A DNA stretch of 64,000 bases from Mycobacterium sp. AZCC_0083. GTDB lineage: Bacteria; Actinomycetota; Actinomycetes; Mycobacteriales; Mycobacteriaceae. The notes below the pieces were generated by a model, which was not told the origin of the DNA, ran no database searches, and saw only the letters and a list, made by a program, of their open reading frames with translations. Of the stretch, positions 26,126 through 34,377 are shown piece by piece. Numbering within the stretch: position 1 is the first letter of the stretch; every line of letters begins with the position of its first letter. The translations under genes and the position numbers were made by a program. The stretch is from NCBI RefSeq assembly GCF_014202335.1, contig NZ_JACHGP010000015.1, forward strand, positions 124,001 to 188,000. The letters run 5' to 3'.

Positions 26126-26539
26126 TCAGCGCGCCGGGATTGGATCGGCCGGATTCGGATACCAGCGGCGGATGTCGTCGGGCGTCGAGGTGGGCGAGTA
26201 GTTGAACACGAACCGGCAGTGGGGATTGGCGCTGTGCGCCGCGTTGACGATCGCCTCGAACAGCAGCGTGTTGGTCGCGACCAGACGCACGCCTGCGCCG
26301 ATGAGTACGGCGTCGTAGCGCTTGGCGCCCAGCCAGATGCGGGCCTTCTCGACCCCTGCCTCGCCGAAGTCGATGAGGCAGTTGTCGACGTCGTATCCGG
26401 CTGCCCGTAGCCCGGTCACGTTGTCGCTGTTCGCCTTGGCCAGCTTCTCCCGCGTCAGGCCTCTGAACTGGGCGAAGTCAGCCGATTCGACATCGATGAC
26501 GTCGGGATGGAGTCCGATCTGGATTGCGGTGACGGTCAT
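26126..26539 (-). CDS. Hypothetical protein, 137 aa, in TetR-controlled operon
   Basis: ATG 26539 has GAGGGAG upstream. The sequence has the look of a small alpha/beta protein (AIQIGLHPDVIDVESADFAQF; CLIDFGEAGVEKARIWLGAKRYDAVLIGAGVRLV; FEAIVNAAHSANPHCRFVFNYSP), with Rossmann-like strand-turn-helix units but no known catalytic motif. It is followed by the FAD monooxygenase after two bases, so the two are co-expressed. A perfect 12-bp-arm palindrome sits directly before its start codon. Confidence 0.75.
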   Translation of the reverse strand: MTVTAIQIGLHPDVIDVESADFAQFRGLTREKLAKANSDNVTGLRAAGYDVDNCLIDFGEAGVEKARIWLGAKRYDAVLIGAGVRLVATNTLLFEAIVNAAHSANPHCRFVFNYSPTSTPDDIRRWYPNPADPIPAR

Positions 26540-26548
26540 GTCGCGCTC

Positions 26549-26576
26549 CCTCAGTTCAACGCTTGTTGAACTGAGG
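26549..26576. promoter_or_regulatory. TetR-type operator, site 1
   Basis: Perfect inverted repeat with 12-bp arms (CCTCAGTTCAAC and its complement) and a GCTT spacer, in the divergent gap between the 137-aa gene/monooxygenase operon and the TetR gene. It lies only 10 bp before the 26539 start, so binding should block the leftward operon. Confidence 0.8.
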
Positions 26577-26598
26577 TTAAGACCGTTCCAGGACGTTG

Positions 26599-26612
26599 TC
26601 AACAGTTGTTGA
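26599..26612. promoter_or_regulatory. TetR-type operator, site 2
   Basis: TCAAC-AGTT-GTTGA repeats the core of site 1 (TCAAC-N4-GTTGA). It is 14 bp before the TetR start at 26626, fitting autoregulation. Confidence 0.65.
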
Positions 26613-26625
26613 ATAGACTGCGCGC

Positions 26626-27192
26626 ATGGCTTCAAGAACACGGGATCCGGCGGCAACGAAGGCCGCCATCTTGGCTGCCGCGAGGATGCAGTTCGGACAG
26701 AATGGTTTCGAGAGGACGACGATCCGGTCGGTTGCGTCGGCGGCGGGTGTCGACCCGGCACTGGTGATGCACTACTTCGCGAACAAGGACACCCTCTTCG
26801 GCGAGGTCTCGCGCCTCGACATTTCGCCTCCGGACCTGTCCAGAGTCGAGCCAGAGGACGTGGCCGAGGTCATGTTGCCGTTGTTCGCCGAGGTGTGGGG
26901 ACCCGACGGCCCGTTCCTGCCACTGCTGCGTGCCGCCTCGTCAAGCCCGGCGGCGGCGGAGGCCCTCCTCGACGTGTTCGCCCGGCAAGTAGCGCCGGCA
27001 TTGGCCAAGGTCGCGATCGACCGGCCCGCCGAGCGGGCCGCACTGATCGGATCGCAGTTGCTGGGCATCGCGGTCGGCCGCTACATCATTGGCATTCCGC
27101 CGCTCGTCGCGATGGATGACCAAACACTGGCGCTCTGGCTCAAACCCGTTCTGACGCATTACCTCACCGATCCGGTACCGGAGAAGACCTAG
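26626..27192 (+). CDS. TetR-family transcriptional regulator
   Basis: A 188-aa TetR repressor. The helix-turn-helix region is at about 30-52 (TTIRSVASAAGVDPALVMHYFANKDTLF). The ligand-binding domain is the variable C-terminal part. It diverges from the 137-aa gene and FAD monooxygenase, with two matching operator sites between. It probably senses the monooxygenase substrate or a related lipophilic compound. The 143 bp after it hold no recognised element. Confidence 0.88.
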   Translation: MASRTRDPAATKAAILAAARMQFGQNGFERTTIRSVASAAGVDPALVMHYFANKDTLFGEVSRLDISPPDLSRVEPEDVAEVMLPLFAEVWGPDGPFLPLLRAASSSPAAAEALLDVFARQVAPALAKVAIDRPAERAALIGSQLLGIAVGRYIIGIPPLVAMDDQTLALWLKPVLTHYLTDPVPEKT

Positions 27193-27335
27193 GGAGGGAC
27201 GAGCCGCCCCGACCCCGGCGCCTTGTTGCCGCTCTTCCGGTGACTTGGCCGAGCACGGCACCCGTCACCGGCGTTCTCCTGGCCGCACGACCGGTCTAGA
27301 TGCCGGCAGACGCGTCAATCCAACGAGCGGCCCGG

Positions 27336-29189
27336 CTAAAGCGCCCCGGTGATATACGCAGCCCGGCAGGCACGGCGGGCGAGCTTGCCACTGGTGGTAC
27401 GAGGAATGACCCCTGCAGCGACGAGCCGAAAATCGGCGGTGGCGAGGCCGTGCTGTCGCGAAAGGGCCGCACGGACGGTGTCGGCCACCGGGCTCAACTC
27501 GGTCCGGCCGGCGCCAGTGCCGCGCTCGGCCACGATCACCAGCTGCTCCCCCGAGGAGGTGGCCATCCCAAGCGGCAGATCGGCGGCCGCCACGGTGAAC
27601 GCCGCCACGAACCCACTGCGGATCGCCGGCGAGCACGCCGAGACCGTCGCCTCGATGTCCTGCGGGTAGTGGTTGCGGCCGTCGATGATGACCAGGTCCT
27701 TGACACGCCCGGTGATGTACAGCTCACCGGCGAGGTAGACGCCGAGATCCCCGGTCCGCATCCAGAGTCCTTCGGCTGCAACTCCTTCGGCGTGGCTGCC
27801 CGATGCCAATGCGACTTGCAGCTTGTTGCGGAACACCAGGTCGGTCTCGTCGTCGCGGCCCCAGTAGCCGCGGCCGACGTTGTCGCCATGCAACCAGATC
27901 TCGCCGACGCTGCCGTCGGGAAGCTCGGTGCCGCGCCCGGAGTCGACGATGACCCCCCACTGGCTGGAGAGGACCTGCCCGCACGACACCACCTGTACAG
28001 CATTGGGATGCTCGGGCGATACCGGCACCGCCAGGTCCTCGGCCAGGCGGTCCCGGTCCAGCGCGACCGCAGTCGCCTGCGCGTTGGGGGCGATGCTGGC
28101 GACCGACAGGGTGGCCTCGGCCATCCCGTAGGAAGGTTTGATCGCCGTGGGCGGCAACCCGTAGGGGCCGAACGCCGCATTGAACCGGTCGATCGCGGCC
28201 ATGGTGACCGGCTCGGATCCGTTGAGTAGGCCAACGACATTCGAGAGGTCCAGGGTCTCCCCCTCGGCCGGCAGTCCCCGCTGGGCAGCGAGTTCGAAGG
28301 CGAAGTTCGGCGCGGCCGCGAACGTTCGCCCGTGCGCGGATTCCGCTGCAAGAGCAGCGATCCACCGATGCGGACGCCGCACGAACGCTATCGGCGACAT
28401 CAGGGTGATGTGGCCGCCACACAACGCGGGGAACATGATCATCACCAGCCCCATGTCGTGGTAGAGCGGTAGCCAACTGACGCTGCGGATGTTGGTGTCC
28501 AGTCCGCCGGCGATGATCATCTGCAAGACATTGGTGCACACGGCGCGGTGGGTGATCTCGACACCGGCGGGCACTCGGGTGGACCCCGAGGTGTACTGCA
28601 GGTACGCGATGTCATCGGTATCGATGGCGGCCGGGACGAACGTCACTCCCACCGAATCGGGTACCGCGTCGACGGCGATGACCCGAGGGCGACGCTGACG
28701 CGGAAGTTTGCGCAGAACATCGGTGACCGACTCCGCAACGGCGGTCGTCGTGAGAACGACAGCGGGAGTGGCGTCGGCAAGTACCGCCTCGAGCCGCTCG
28801 ACGTGTCCTGGCAGTTCCGGGGCGAACAGCGGAACGGCGATATTGCCTGCGCCGATGGCGGCGAAGAAACTGACGACGTAGTCGATGCCTTGCGGGGCGA
28901 GTATCGCTACGCGGTCACCGGGCCGACTGAGTTGCTGCAACCGGGCACCGATCGCACGCATCCTGGCTCCGAGCTCAGTCCAGGTCAATTCAACTGCGAC
29001 AGCGCTTTGCCCACGGCTGTAGTCCAGATAGCGGTACGACACACTGTCGCCGAGCTCCGCGATATTGCGGTGGAGACTCGTCATCAGCGTGATGCCCTCG
29101 GGCAGCGCGATGTTGCCCGCGCTGTCGAGGTAATTCTCGACCGTCAGTTCCGCGGCATGACTGTAAACAAGGGGATCCCGACCCATCAA
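27336..29189 (-). CDS. Fatty acyl-AMP ligase (FadD32-like FAAL)
   Basis: A 614-617-aa ligase (starts TTG 29189/ATG 29186) that activates fatty acids as acyl-adenylates, normally for transfer to a polyketide synthase. P-loop YTSGSTRVPAGVEITH near 195, SWLPLYHDMGL near 238, SYGMAEATLS near 340, and ITGRVKDLVIIDGRNHYPQDIE near 500 show the adenylation core. The wording (GDRVAILAPQ...DYVVSFF, PRVIAVDAVPD, YLQYTSGSTR.P.GV.ITH) is close to FadD32, the mycolate-pathway FAAL. No Pks13 or other polyketide synthase gene is in this window, so it may be a FadD32 paralogue. The C-terminal lysine region TTSGKLARRACR is present. Confidence 0.87.
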   Translation of the reverse strand: MMGRDPLVYSHAAELTVENYLDSAGNIALPEGITLMTSLHRNIAELGDSVSYRYLDYSRGQSAVAVELTWTELGARMRAIGARLQQLSRPGDRVAILAPQGIDYVVSFFAAIGAGNIAVPLFAPELPGHVERLEAVLADATPAVVLTTTAVAESVTDVLRKLPRQRRPRVIAVDAVPDSVGVTFVPAAIDTDDIAYLQYTSGSTRVPAGVEITHRAVCTNVLQMIIAGGLDTNIRSVSWLPLYHDMGLVMIMFPALCGGHITLMSPIAFVRRPHRWIAALAAESAHGRTFAAAPNFAFELAAQRGLPAEGETLDLSNVVGLLNGSEPVTMAAIDRFNAAFGPYGLPPTAIKPSYGMAEATLSVASIAPNAQATAVALDRDRLAEDLAVPVSPEHPNAVQVVSCGQVLSSQWGVIVDSGRGTELPDGSVGEIWLHGDNVGRGYWGRDDETDLVFRNKLQVALASGSHAEGVAAEGLWMRTGDLGVYLAGELYITGRVKDLVIIDGRNHYPQDIEATVSACSPAIRSGFVAAFTVAAADLPLGMATSSGEQLVIVAERGTGAGRTELSPVADTVRAALSRQHGLATADFRLVAAGVIPRTTSGKLARRACRAAYITGAL

Positions 29190-29295
29190 ACCAATGTATT
29201 AGATCGACTAAGAGTTAGATGGACTCAACTATGTGGGTCCGGTCACGGCCAGGTCCACAGGGTGACGCGGATCGCAGCGGCAGTGGGCAACCCGT

Positions 29296-29877
29296 TCAGG
29301 AACGTCGGTCGGCCACTGCGACCGTGGCGAGCAGAGTGTCGACGAGTTCGTCGGCGGTGGTGTGCCACTTGTCGGTGGTCAGGAGGCCACTCGATTCCAG
29401 GCCCGCGGCACCGTGCGCCCCGGTCAAGAGGACGGCGGCATAGCGCGCAGCGTCCTGTTCGCCAACGACGGCCGCGACGATGGTGAGGAACTCGTCGCAC
29501 ATGCGCTCCGCCGCCCGGGCCACCGCGGTCGGGTCGCCTGCCGGTGTGGTGAACATCAGTTGGTAGAGGTGGGGCTGCTGGCGGCTGATGGTGATGACGC
29601 CGGTGAGCGCCGCGCGCATCCTGTCGGCGGGTAGCAGCCGCCGATCTCCCTGCAGCTCGCGCATGTGATCTGCGAGGCGCTCCCAACTCTCGGCAGCGAT
29701 CGCGGTGAGCAGGCTCTGCTTGTCGCAGAAGTGCCGGTACGGCGCGCCGCGGCTGACGCCGGCACGTGCACCCACCTCGCGCAACGTCACGGCGTCGGGG
29801 CCTCCGCGGTCGAGCAGCGCGGCAGCCTGGTCGAGCAGGGCACGGCGCGTGGCGGCCGCCGACTCGATGCGCTTCAC
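29296..29877 (-). CDS. TetR-family transcriptional regulator
   Basis: A 193-aa TetR protein with helix-turn-helix VTLREVGARAGVSRGAPYRHFCDKQSLL (about 30-57). The C terminus resembles the TetR_C group with a WHT(T)ADELVDTLLATV tail. It diverges from the methyltransferase-like gene at 29945. Two identical-type TGACA-N-TGTCA palindromes lie between them. Confidence 0.88.
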   Translation of the reverse strand: MKRIESAAATRRALLDQAAALLDRGGPDAVTLREVGARAGVSRGAPYRHFCDKQSLLTAIAAESWERLADHMRELQGDRRLLPADRMRAALTGVITISRQQPHLYQLMFTTPAGDPTAVARAAERMCDEFLTIVAAVVGEQDAARYAAVLLTGAHGAAGLESSGLLTTDKWHTTADELVDTLLATVAVADRRS

Positions 29878-29910
29878 GATTCCTCCGTCCCCACCGATTT
29901 GCCAATCAAG

Positions 29911-29938
29911 TTGACATTGTCATCTCAAACCGTAGTCT
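29911..29938 (+). promoter_or_regulatory. Promoter of methyltransferase gene, leaderless
   Basis: TTGACA (29911-29916), a 16-bp spacer, then TAGTCT (29933-29938), six bases before the ATG at 29945. This matches a housekeeping promoter whose transcript would begin on the start codon. The -35 box overlaps a palindrome. Confidence 0.6.
29912..29922. promoter_or_regulatory. Palindromic operator TGACA-T-TGTCA
   Basis: An 11-bp palindrome overlapping the -35 box of the rightward promoter. The same pattern recurs at 29946-29956. Likely bound by the adjacent TetR. Confidence 0.65.
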
Positions 29939-29944
29939 AGAAAG

Positions 29945-30589
29945 ATGACAGTGTCACCTGAACCTACTCGGGTCGCCAATGTAGCCGACTGCGATTCAGC
30001 GGTGTTTCTCGAGCAGTGGCTGCGCACGCCGGGGCAGATCGGTGCGATCGCACCCAGCTCGTCTCGGCTGGCCCACGCGATCTCCACCGCAATACCGGAG
30101 TACGGAGACCCGGTCGTGGTGGAACTCGGCGCAGGCACCGGCCCCTTCACCACCGAGATCCAGCGCAGACTCGCCGGACGAGGGCGTCACCTCGCCCTAG
30201 AGATCAATCCCAAACTCGCGCAATTGCTGCGGAACCGATTCGCGAAGACCGAGGTGATCGAAGGCGATGCCTGCCTTCTGCCGTCACTGCTCGATGAGCG
30301 CGGCCTGCGCCACGCCGATGTCGTGATCAGCAGCTTGCCGTGGACCATCTTCGAGCCTGCGGCACAGGATCTCCTACTGAAGGCGGTGCTCGACGTGCTT
30401 GCGCCGCACAGCGTGTTCTCCACGTTCGCCTACCTGCACGCGGCGCCGATGCCGGGTGCGCGGCGATTCCGGGAGCTCTCCGCCCGACACTTCGAGGAAG
30501 TCATTGCCAGCCGCACGGTGTGGCGCAATCTACCGCCTGCCTTCGTTCTGCACGCGCGCCGACCGCGACTACCCGCAAGCTTCAGCTGA
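29945..30589 (+). CDS. Phospholipid/rRNA-dimethylase-like SAM methyltransferase (PmtA type)
   Basis: A 214-aa SAM-dependent methyltransferase. The N terminus FLEQWLRTPGQIGAIAPSSSRLAHAI (about 22-47) is the hallmark of PmtA-like phospholipid N-methyltransferases. The SAM motif VVVELGAGTGPFTTEI is near 57-72, and VVISSLPWTIF near 125 is the post-I/IV region. It probably methylates a lipid head group or similar amine; no membrane segment, but the N-terminal helix may bind membranes. It is controlled by the divergent TetR through the palindromes overlapping its promoter. The SnoaL-like gene starts 70 bp downstream. Confidence 0.82.
   Translation: MTVSPEPTRVANVADCDSAVFLEQWLRTPGQIGAIAPSSSRLAHAISTAIPEYGDPVVVELGAGTGPFTTEIQRRLAGRGRHLALEINPKLAQLLRNRFAKTEVIEGDACLLPSLLDERGLRHADVVISSLPWTIFEPAAQDLLLKAVLDVLAPHSVFSTFAYLHAAPMPGARRFRELSARHFEEVIASRTVWRNLPPAFVLHARRPRLPASFS
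29946..29956. promoter_or_regulatory. Palindromic operator TGACA-G-TGTCA
   Basis: Second copy, overlapping the start codon of the methyltransferase gene, 34 bp centre to centre from the first (about three helical turns). Confidence 0.65.
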
Positions 30590-30659
30590 CGACTTCGAAG
30601 CCACACTGCACCAGCACTTTCCGATCGACCCACCGAAACCGACAGACGAGGAACTCATC

Positions 30660-31124
30660 ATGACCGAACTACACACGGTCGACTCCGCACGAATTGCGCT
30701 GCGCGCGTTGGTTGACGAATACGCGCTCGCCTCAGATACGGCCGACCTCGAACGTTTCGGGTCGCTATTCACGCTGGATGGCGAGTTCGTCATGTCGACC
30801 CCGGGGTCGAGCGAAACGATCACGGCACGCGGCAGGGAACAGATCAAGTACGGCCCCAGCGGGAACCAGATGTTCGAGCGAACCTTCCACGCCGTCCACA
30901 ACCACATCGTCGAAATCGACGGCGATCACGCAACGGGAACGACGTATTGCACCGCGCGACACCTGTTACGCAAGGCCGACGACAGCCTTTAGGTGATCCT
31001 GGCTCCAATTCTCTACCGCGATGTATACGAATTGACTGACGAGGGATGGAAGTTCAGCCGCAGGGAACTCGCGTGGACCTGGATCGAGCGCAGCCCAGCG
31101 GAACCGCCTGCGCCGTGGTGGTGA
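30660..31124 (+). pseudogene. SnoaL-like (NTF2-fold) protein with in-frame TAG
   Basis: ATG 30660 opens a SnoaL-like NTF2-fold protein (LRALVDEYALASDTADLERFGSLFTLDGEFVM ... RTFHAVHNHIVEIDGDHATGTTYCTARHLL). After 110 codons there is TAG at 30990-30992, but the same frame then continues for 43 codons with the rest of the domain (ILAPILYRDVYELTDEGWKFSRRELAWTWIER) up to TGA at 31122-31124. Homologues of this family have no break there. The likely cause is one base change from a sense codon, so the product is truncated without its last two strands, or the TAG is a sequence error. Confidence 0.75.
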
Positions 31125-31159
31125 CCAACCTGACTCGCCGGGCCGCGACGCCTCGTCGA

Positions 31160-32518
31160 CTACGCCTTGCCGAGAGTGACCTGCGTCGTCTGGGGGGCCC
31201 CGGAATCATCGAGGTAGGTCACGGAGACCTGGTCTCCCGGGGCCCTTGATCGAACCGCGGCCACTAGCGCTTCCGGACCGTCGATCACCTGGCCGTCGAT
31301 CTTGGTAATGACGGCACTACTCGGCAGTCCCGCGGCGGCTGCGGGGCCACCATCGACGACCTGGGCGATCGCCGCGCCGCTGCCCTTCGTGGCGTCGGTG
31401 CTGAGCTGCACACCAAGCGAACCATGGGTGGCGGTGCCGGTGGAAACCAGCTCATCGGCGATGCGCTTGGCCTGATCGGCCGGGATCGCGAAGCCCAGCC
31501 CAATCGACCCGCTCTGACCGCCGCCCGAGCCGGCATCGCTGCCGCCCATGCTCGCGATCGCGGAGTTCACCCCAATCAATTCGCCGTTCATATTCACCAG
31601 TGCGCCACCGGAATTGCCCGGATTGATCGCAGCGTCGGTTTGAATGGCATCGAGTACGGTGACATTGCCGCCGGGTTCGTCGCCTGCTGCGACCGGCCGA
31701 TTCAATGCACTAACGATGCCGGATGTCACGGTCCCCTGCAGACCCAGCGGCGAGCCGATGGCCACGACTTGCTGGCCCACCTTCACGTCCTTGGACGATC
31801 CCATGGTGATCGGCGTCAATCCCGAAACCCCTTGAGCGCGCACGACGGCCAGATCGCCGGCGGGGTCCGTGCCGACGACGGTGAACGGCACCGTCTGGCC
31901 ATTGGAGAAGGTCACGGTCGTGGTGGCCCCGCCTCCGTCGGGTGAGCCGGTCGCGGCAGGCTGGGCACCTTGGTCGCCACCTACGGCGGGGGCCACGACG
32001 TGATTGTTGGTCAGGATCAAACCGTCGGCGGTCAACACGACGCCAGAACCTTCGTCGCCTTGACCGCCCAAGTCGACCTTTAGCTTGACGACACTGGGCA
32101 TCACCTTGGCCGCAACCTGTTCCACCGAGCCGCCGGGCAGCTGGGCTGCGGGCTTGGGTAGGTCGGGTGCCTGGGCGATGACGCCCTTCAAGGTGGCCAC
32201 GTCGTTGGATCGCCCGGTGATCTCCATCGTGGCAGCACCGATTCCACCGCCGACCACAGCCGCGGCCAGTGCCGCGGCGACGATCTTGCCACGGCGAGAC
32301 TTCTTCACCCGAACGACGGGAATTGGTGCCGTAATCGCCTGGTGCGCCGCATGATAGGAGCCGTACGGTGATTCGGTCGGCTGTTGGGCGTAGCGCCAGT
32401 CATAGCGCAGATGTGAGGGAACGTGGGTCTGTGGGCCCGGGTACGGCTGTCCCGCGGAGTAACTCGGATCTGGTCGGTGGTCGGGCTGGTCCGTCGAATA
32501 CCGCGGAGGGTTCGTCAT
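31160..32518 (-). CDS. pepD: HtrA-like serine protease PepD
   Basis: A 452-aa membrane-anchored periplasmic protease/chaperone. The N-terminal ~80 residues are cytoplasmic, Pro/Tyr-rich, followed by one helix (GKIVAAALAAAVVGGGIGAATM). The trypsin-like domain has His in LTNNHVV (~170), Asp in PAGDLAVVR (~222) and Ser in NPGNSGGALVN (~304). The PDZ domain occupies ~350-450 (GSLGVQLSTD ... VSVTYLDDSG). The arrangement matches mycobacterial PepD, which is controlled by envelope-stress systems (MprAB/SigE) in M. tuberculosis. Here no mprAB genes are adjacent. Start ATG 32518 is chosen as it gives the usual MTNPPRY... N terminus. Confidence 0.88.
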   Translation of the reverse strand: MTNPPRYSTDQPDHRPDPSYSAGQPYPGPQTHVPSHLRYDWRYAQQPTESPYGSYHAAHQAITAPIPVVRVKKSRRGKIVAAALAAAVVGGGIGAATMEITGRSNDVATLKGVIAQAPDLPKPAAQLPGGSVEQVAAKVMPSVVKLKVDLGGQGDEGSGVVLTADGLILTNNHVVAPAVGGDQGAQPAATGSPDGGGATTTVTFSNGQTVPFTVVGTDPAGDLAVVRAQGVSGLTPITMGSSKDVKVGQQVVAIGSPLGLQGTVTSGIVSALNRPVAAGDEPGGNVTVLDAIQTDAAINPGNSGGALVNMNGELIGVNSAIASMGGSDAGSGGGQSGSIGLGFAIPADQAKRIADELVSTGTATHGSLGVQLSTDATKGSGAAIAQVVDGGPAAAAGLPSSAVITKIDGQVIDGPEALVAAVRSRAPGDQVSVTYLDDSGAPQTTQVTLGKA

Positions 32519-32584
32519 TGCGTCTCGTTCTCTTTCTGAATCGCCAAATAGCACAGTGCGTTAAGCACAAGGTGCCCGCGATCC

Positions 32585-32611
32585 CTGAGCGTGGACTGAG
32601 AACTGGCTCAG
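32585..32611. promoter_or_regulatory. CTGAG/CTCAG repeat cluster upstream of pepD
   Basis: CTGAG at 32585-32589 and 32596-32600 (11-bp period), plus CTCAG at 32607-32611. On the pepD strand this reads as paired CTCAG direct repeats. The layout recalls direct-repeat MprA boxes, but the match is by eye only. Confidence 0.3.
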
Positions 32612-32713
32612 CAAAGTCCGAGAGTCTCGGTTGGAATGTGTGCCTACAGCGAAACCGCCACGACCGGCGATGGGTGTAGTCGGGCACTAGCGACCAACGG
32701 GTCGGCTGAGCAA

Positions 32714-33517
32714 TCAATGCATTCGAGCGCTGCCGCCAAGGCCGACCTCGAGGACGCTGCCGGTGACGACACCCGGATCCGTGACCAAGTACAGCAACGC
32801 GCGGCTGACGTCCTCAGGCGCGAGCCACGGCTGGGGAATCGGGTTTGCCCTCATCATCCGACGGACGAGTTCGTCGGGAACGCCGTCGGCGCCCTCGGGC
32901 TGCACCATCGGTGTCTGCACCGTGGTCGGGCAGATGACGTTGACGGTGATGCCCTCCTTGGCGACCTCCAAGGCCACGGACTTGGCGAGCCCGATGACTC
33001 CCCACTTGGTGGCGTTGTATGCCGACAATTCTGGAATGCCCATGCGGCCGCCCATTGAGGACGTGACGACGATCCGGCCGAAGCGTTGCCGCCGCATTAC
33101 CGGTATCGCGGCTCGCAGAGTATGAAATACACCGGTCAGATTGGTGTCGACGAGCTGGTGCCACATCTCGTCGGTGACCTCTTCCACTGGCCCGGTGCTC
33201 ACGATCCCGGCGTTGGCCACCACGATGTCGAGGCTCCCCCACCTGTTCACGGTCTCCTCGACTGCCGCACCCACAGCGGCTGGGTCGCGCACGTCCATGG
33301 CGATCGGAAGGCACAGGCCGCCGAGCTCCTCGACTTGCTTGGCCGTGTCGCGAAGGTCGGCCTCGGTGCCGAGCGGATACGTCAGATCCGTCATCGGCTG
33401 GGGCGCGTCGGCAATCACGACGGATGCCCCTTCGGCGGCTAGTGCCAAGGCATGCGCACGCCCTTGCCCGCGTGCCCCTCCGGTAATGAACGCGACGCGA
33501 CCATCAAGCGCACCCAT
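32714..33517 (-). CDS. Mycofactocin-type SDR oxidoreductase
   Basis: A 267-aa short-chain dehydrogenase. The cofactor loop GGARGQGRAHALALAAEGASVVIAD at 13-37, with the GARGQGR form, and the ~15-residue insertion before TAKQVEELGG, mark the mycofactocin-associated SDR group. The catalytic Ser is in TSSMGGRMG (~153), and Tyr/Lys are in SAYNATKWG (~165-169). These enzymes carry a tightly bound NAD that is recycled through mycofactocin. It diverges from the TetR-VOC-CMD-MBL operon and may share its operator. Substrate: an alcohol, unknown. Confidence 0.87.
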   Translation of the reverse strand: MGALDGRVAFITGGARGQGRAHALALAAEGASVVIADAPQPMTDLTYPLGTEADLRDTAKQVEELGGLCLPIAMDVRDPAAVGAAVEETVNRWGSLDIVVANAGIVSTGPVEEVTDEMWHQLVDTNLTGVFHTLRAAIPVMRRQRFGRIVVTSSMGGRMGIPELSAYNATKWGVIGLAKSVALEVAKEGITVNVICPTTVQTPMVQPEGADGVPDELVRRMMRANPIPQPWLAPEDVSRALLYLVTDPGVVTGSVLEVGLGGSARMH

Positions 33518-33696
33518 GGACGGTCACCTTAGTGCACAGCGGGCACCGGCCGCCGCCGATCAGTAGCCAAGTTCCATGTCGCGCAACTCGTTCCGCCGAA
33601 CGGGGCGCCTCGCGACGTTCAGTCGTCGTTGATCACGGCGGGTACGAACGGCCTGAGCGCGTCGATCCCATCTTGACGCGGTACGCCTTAGTACCG

Positions 33697-33718
33697 TAAC
33701 TTGTTGGCCAACAAGTTA
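33697..33718. promoter_or_regulatory. Perfect 22-bp palindrome, TetR operator
   Basis: The two 11-bp halves (TAACTTGTTGG and CCAACAAGTTA) are exactly complementary without a spacer, and GTAC elements flank both sides. It lies 33 bp before the TetR start and between the divergent SDR and TetR genes. Confidence 0.8.
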
Positions 33719-33750
33719 GTGGTACATCGATCAGTGGTGGAAAGAAGACG

Positions 33751-34377
33751 ATGACGGGACCACGTACGCAAGAGGTCCGACGTGCCGAGGCCGAACACCG
33801 CCTCATCGCTGCGGCCGCCGACCTCGTTGGCGAGCTCGGACCGGCCAAGGTCACCCTGGCCAACGTCGGGGAACGCGCCGGTTACAGCCGCGGCCTGGCC
33901 ACGCATCACTTCGGCTCCAAGGGTGCCCTGATGCAGCGCCTCGTCGAAGCCGTGACCCACCAGTTCCGTGACGCGATGTTCGACCGCGGCGGCGCCGACG
34001 ACCTGGTCATTGAACTGCGCACGCTCATCGGCATCTACTTCGACGTCGTCACCGATCTGCAACCCGTCAACCGGGCACGGCTGGTGCTGTGGGCCGACAC
34101 GGTCGCCAATCCCGACGAGGACACCCGCACCCGAATGGTCGCCGCCGACAGGGAGTTTCGCGAAGAGATCGAGAAGCGAATCAGAGTAGGGGTCACCGCG
34201 GGGCAGGTGCCGAGCACGGTTCATCCGCACGGATTGGCCACCGTGATCGTCGCGATGCTCCGCGGCGTGGCGCTGCAATCCCTCATCGACGATCACGTCG
34301 ACCTCGAAGGCGCCCGCAGCGAAGTCGAGGCCCTCGTCATCCACCGATTGACCACCGAGCAGAAAGCAGGTCACTGA
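33751..34377 (+). CDS. TetR-family transcriptional regulator
   Basis: A 208-aa TetR protein. The helix-turn-helix (VTLANVGERAGYSRGLATHHFGSKGALM, about 35-62) has the typical RG..THHFGSK recognition-helix end. It is the first gene of a coupled operon: its TGA shares a base with the ATG of the VOC gene. Autoregulation through the 33697-33718 palindrome is likely. Confidence 0.88.
   Translation: MTGPRTQEVRRAEAEHRLIAAAADLVGELGPAKVTLANVGERAGYSRGLATHHFGSKGALMQRLVEAVTHQFRDAMFDRGGADDLVIELRTLIGIYFDVVTDLQPVNRARLVLWADTVANPDEDTRTRMVAADREFREEIEKRIRVGVTAGQVPSTVHPHGLATVIVAMLRGVALQSLIDDHVDLEGARSEVEALVIHRLTTEQKAGH

Noticed and set aside
24861..26201. 446-aa plus-strand open frame
   Set aside because: Shadow of the FAD monooxygenase on the other strand, which has full family motifs.
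33540..33690. Short minus-strand peptide tails (for example LRPFVPAVINDD before a stop)
   Set aside because: Could be a gene remnant, but too short to identify and no upstream part remains.
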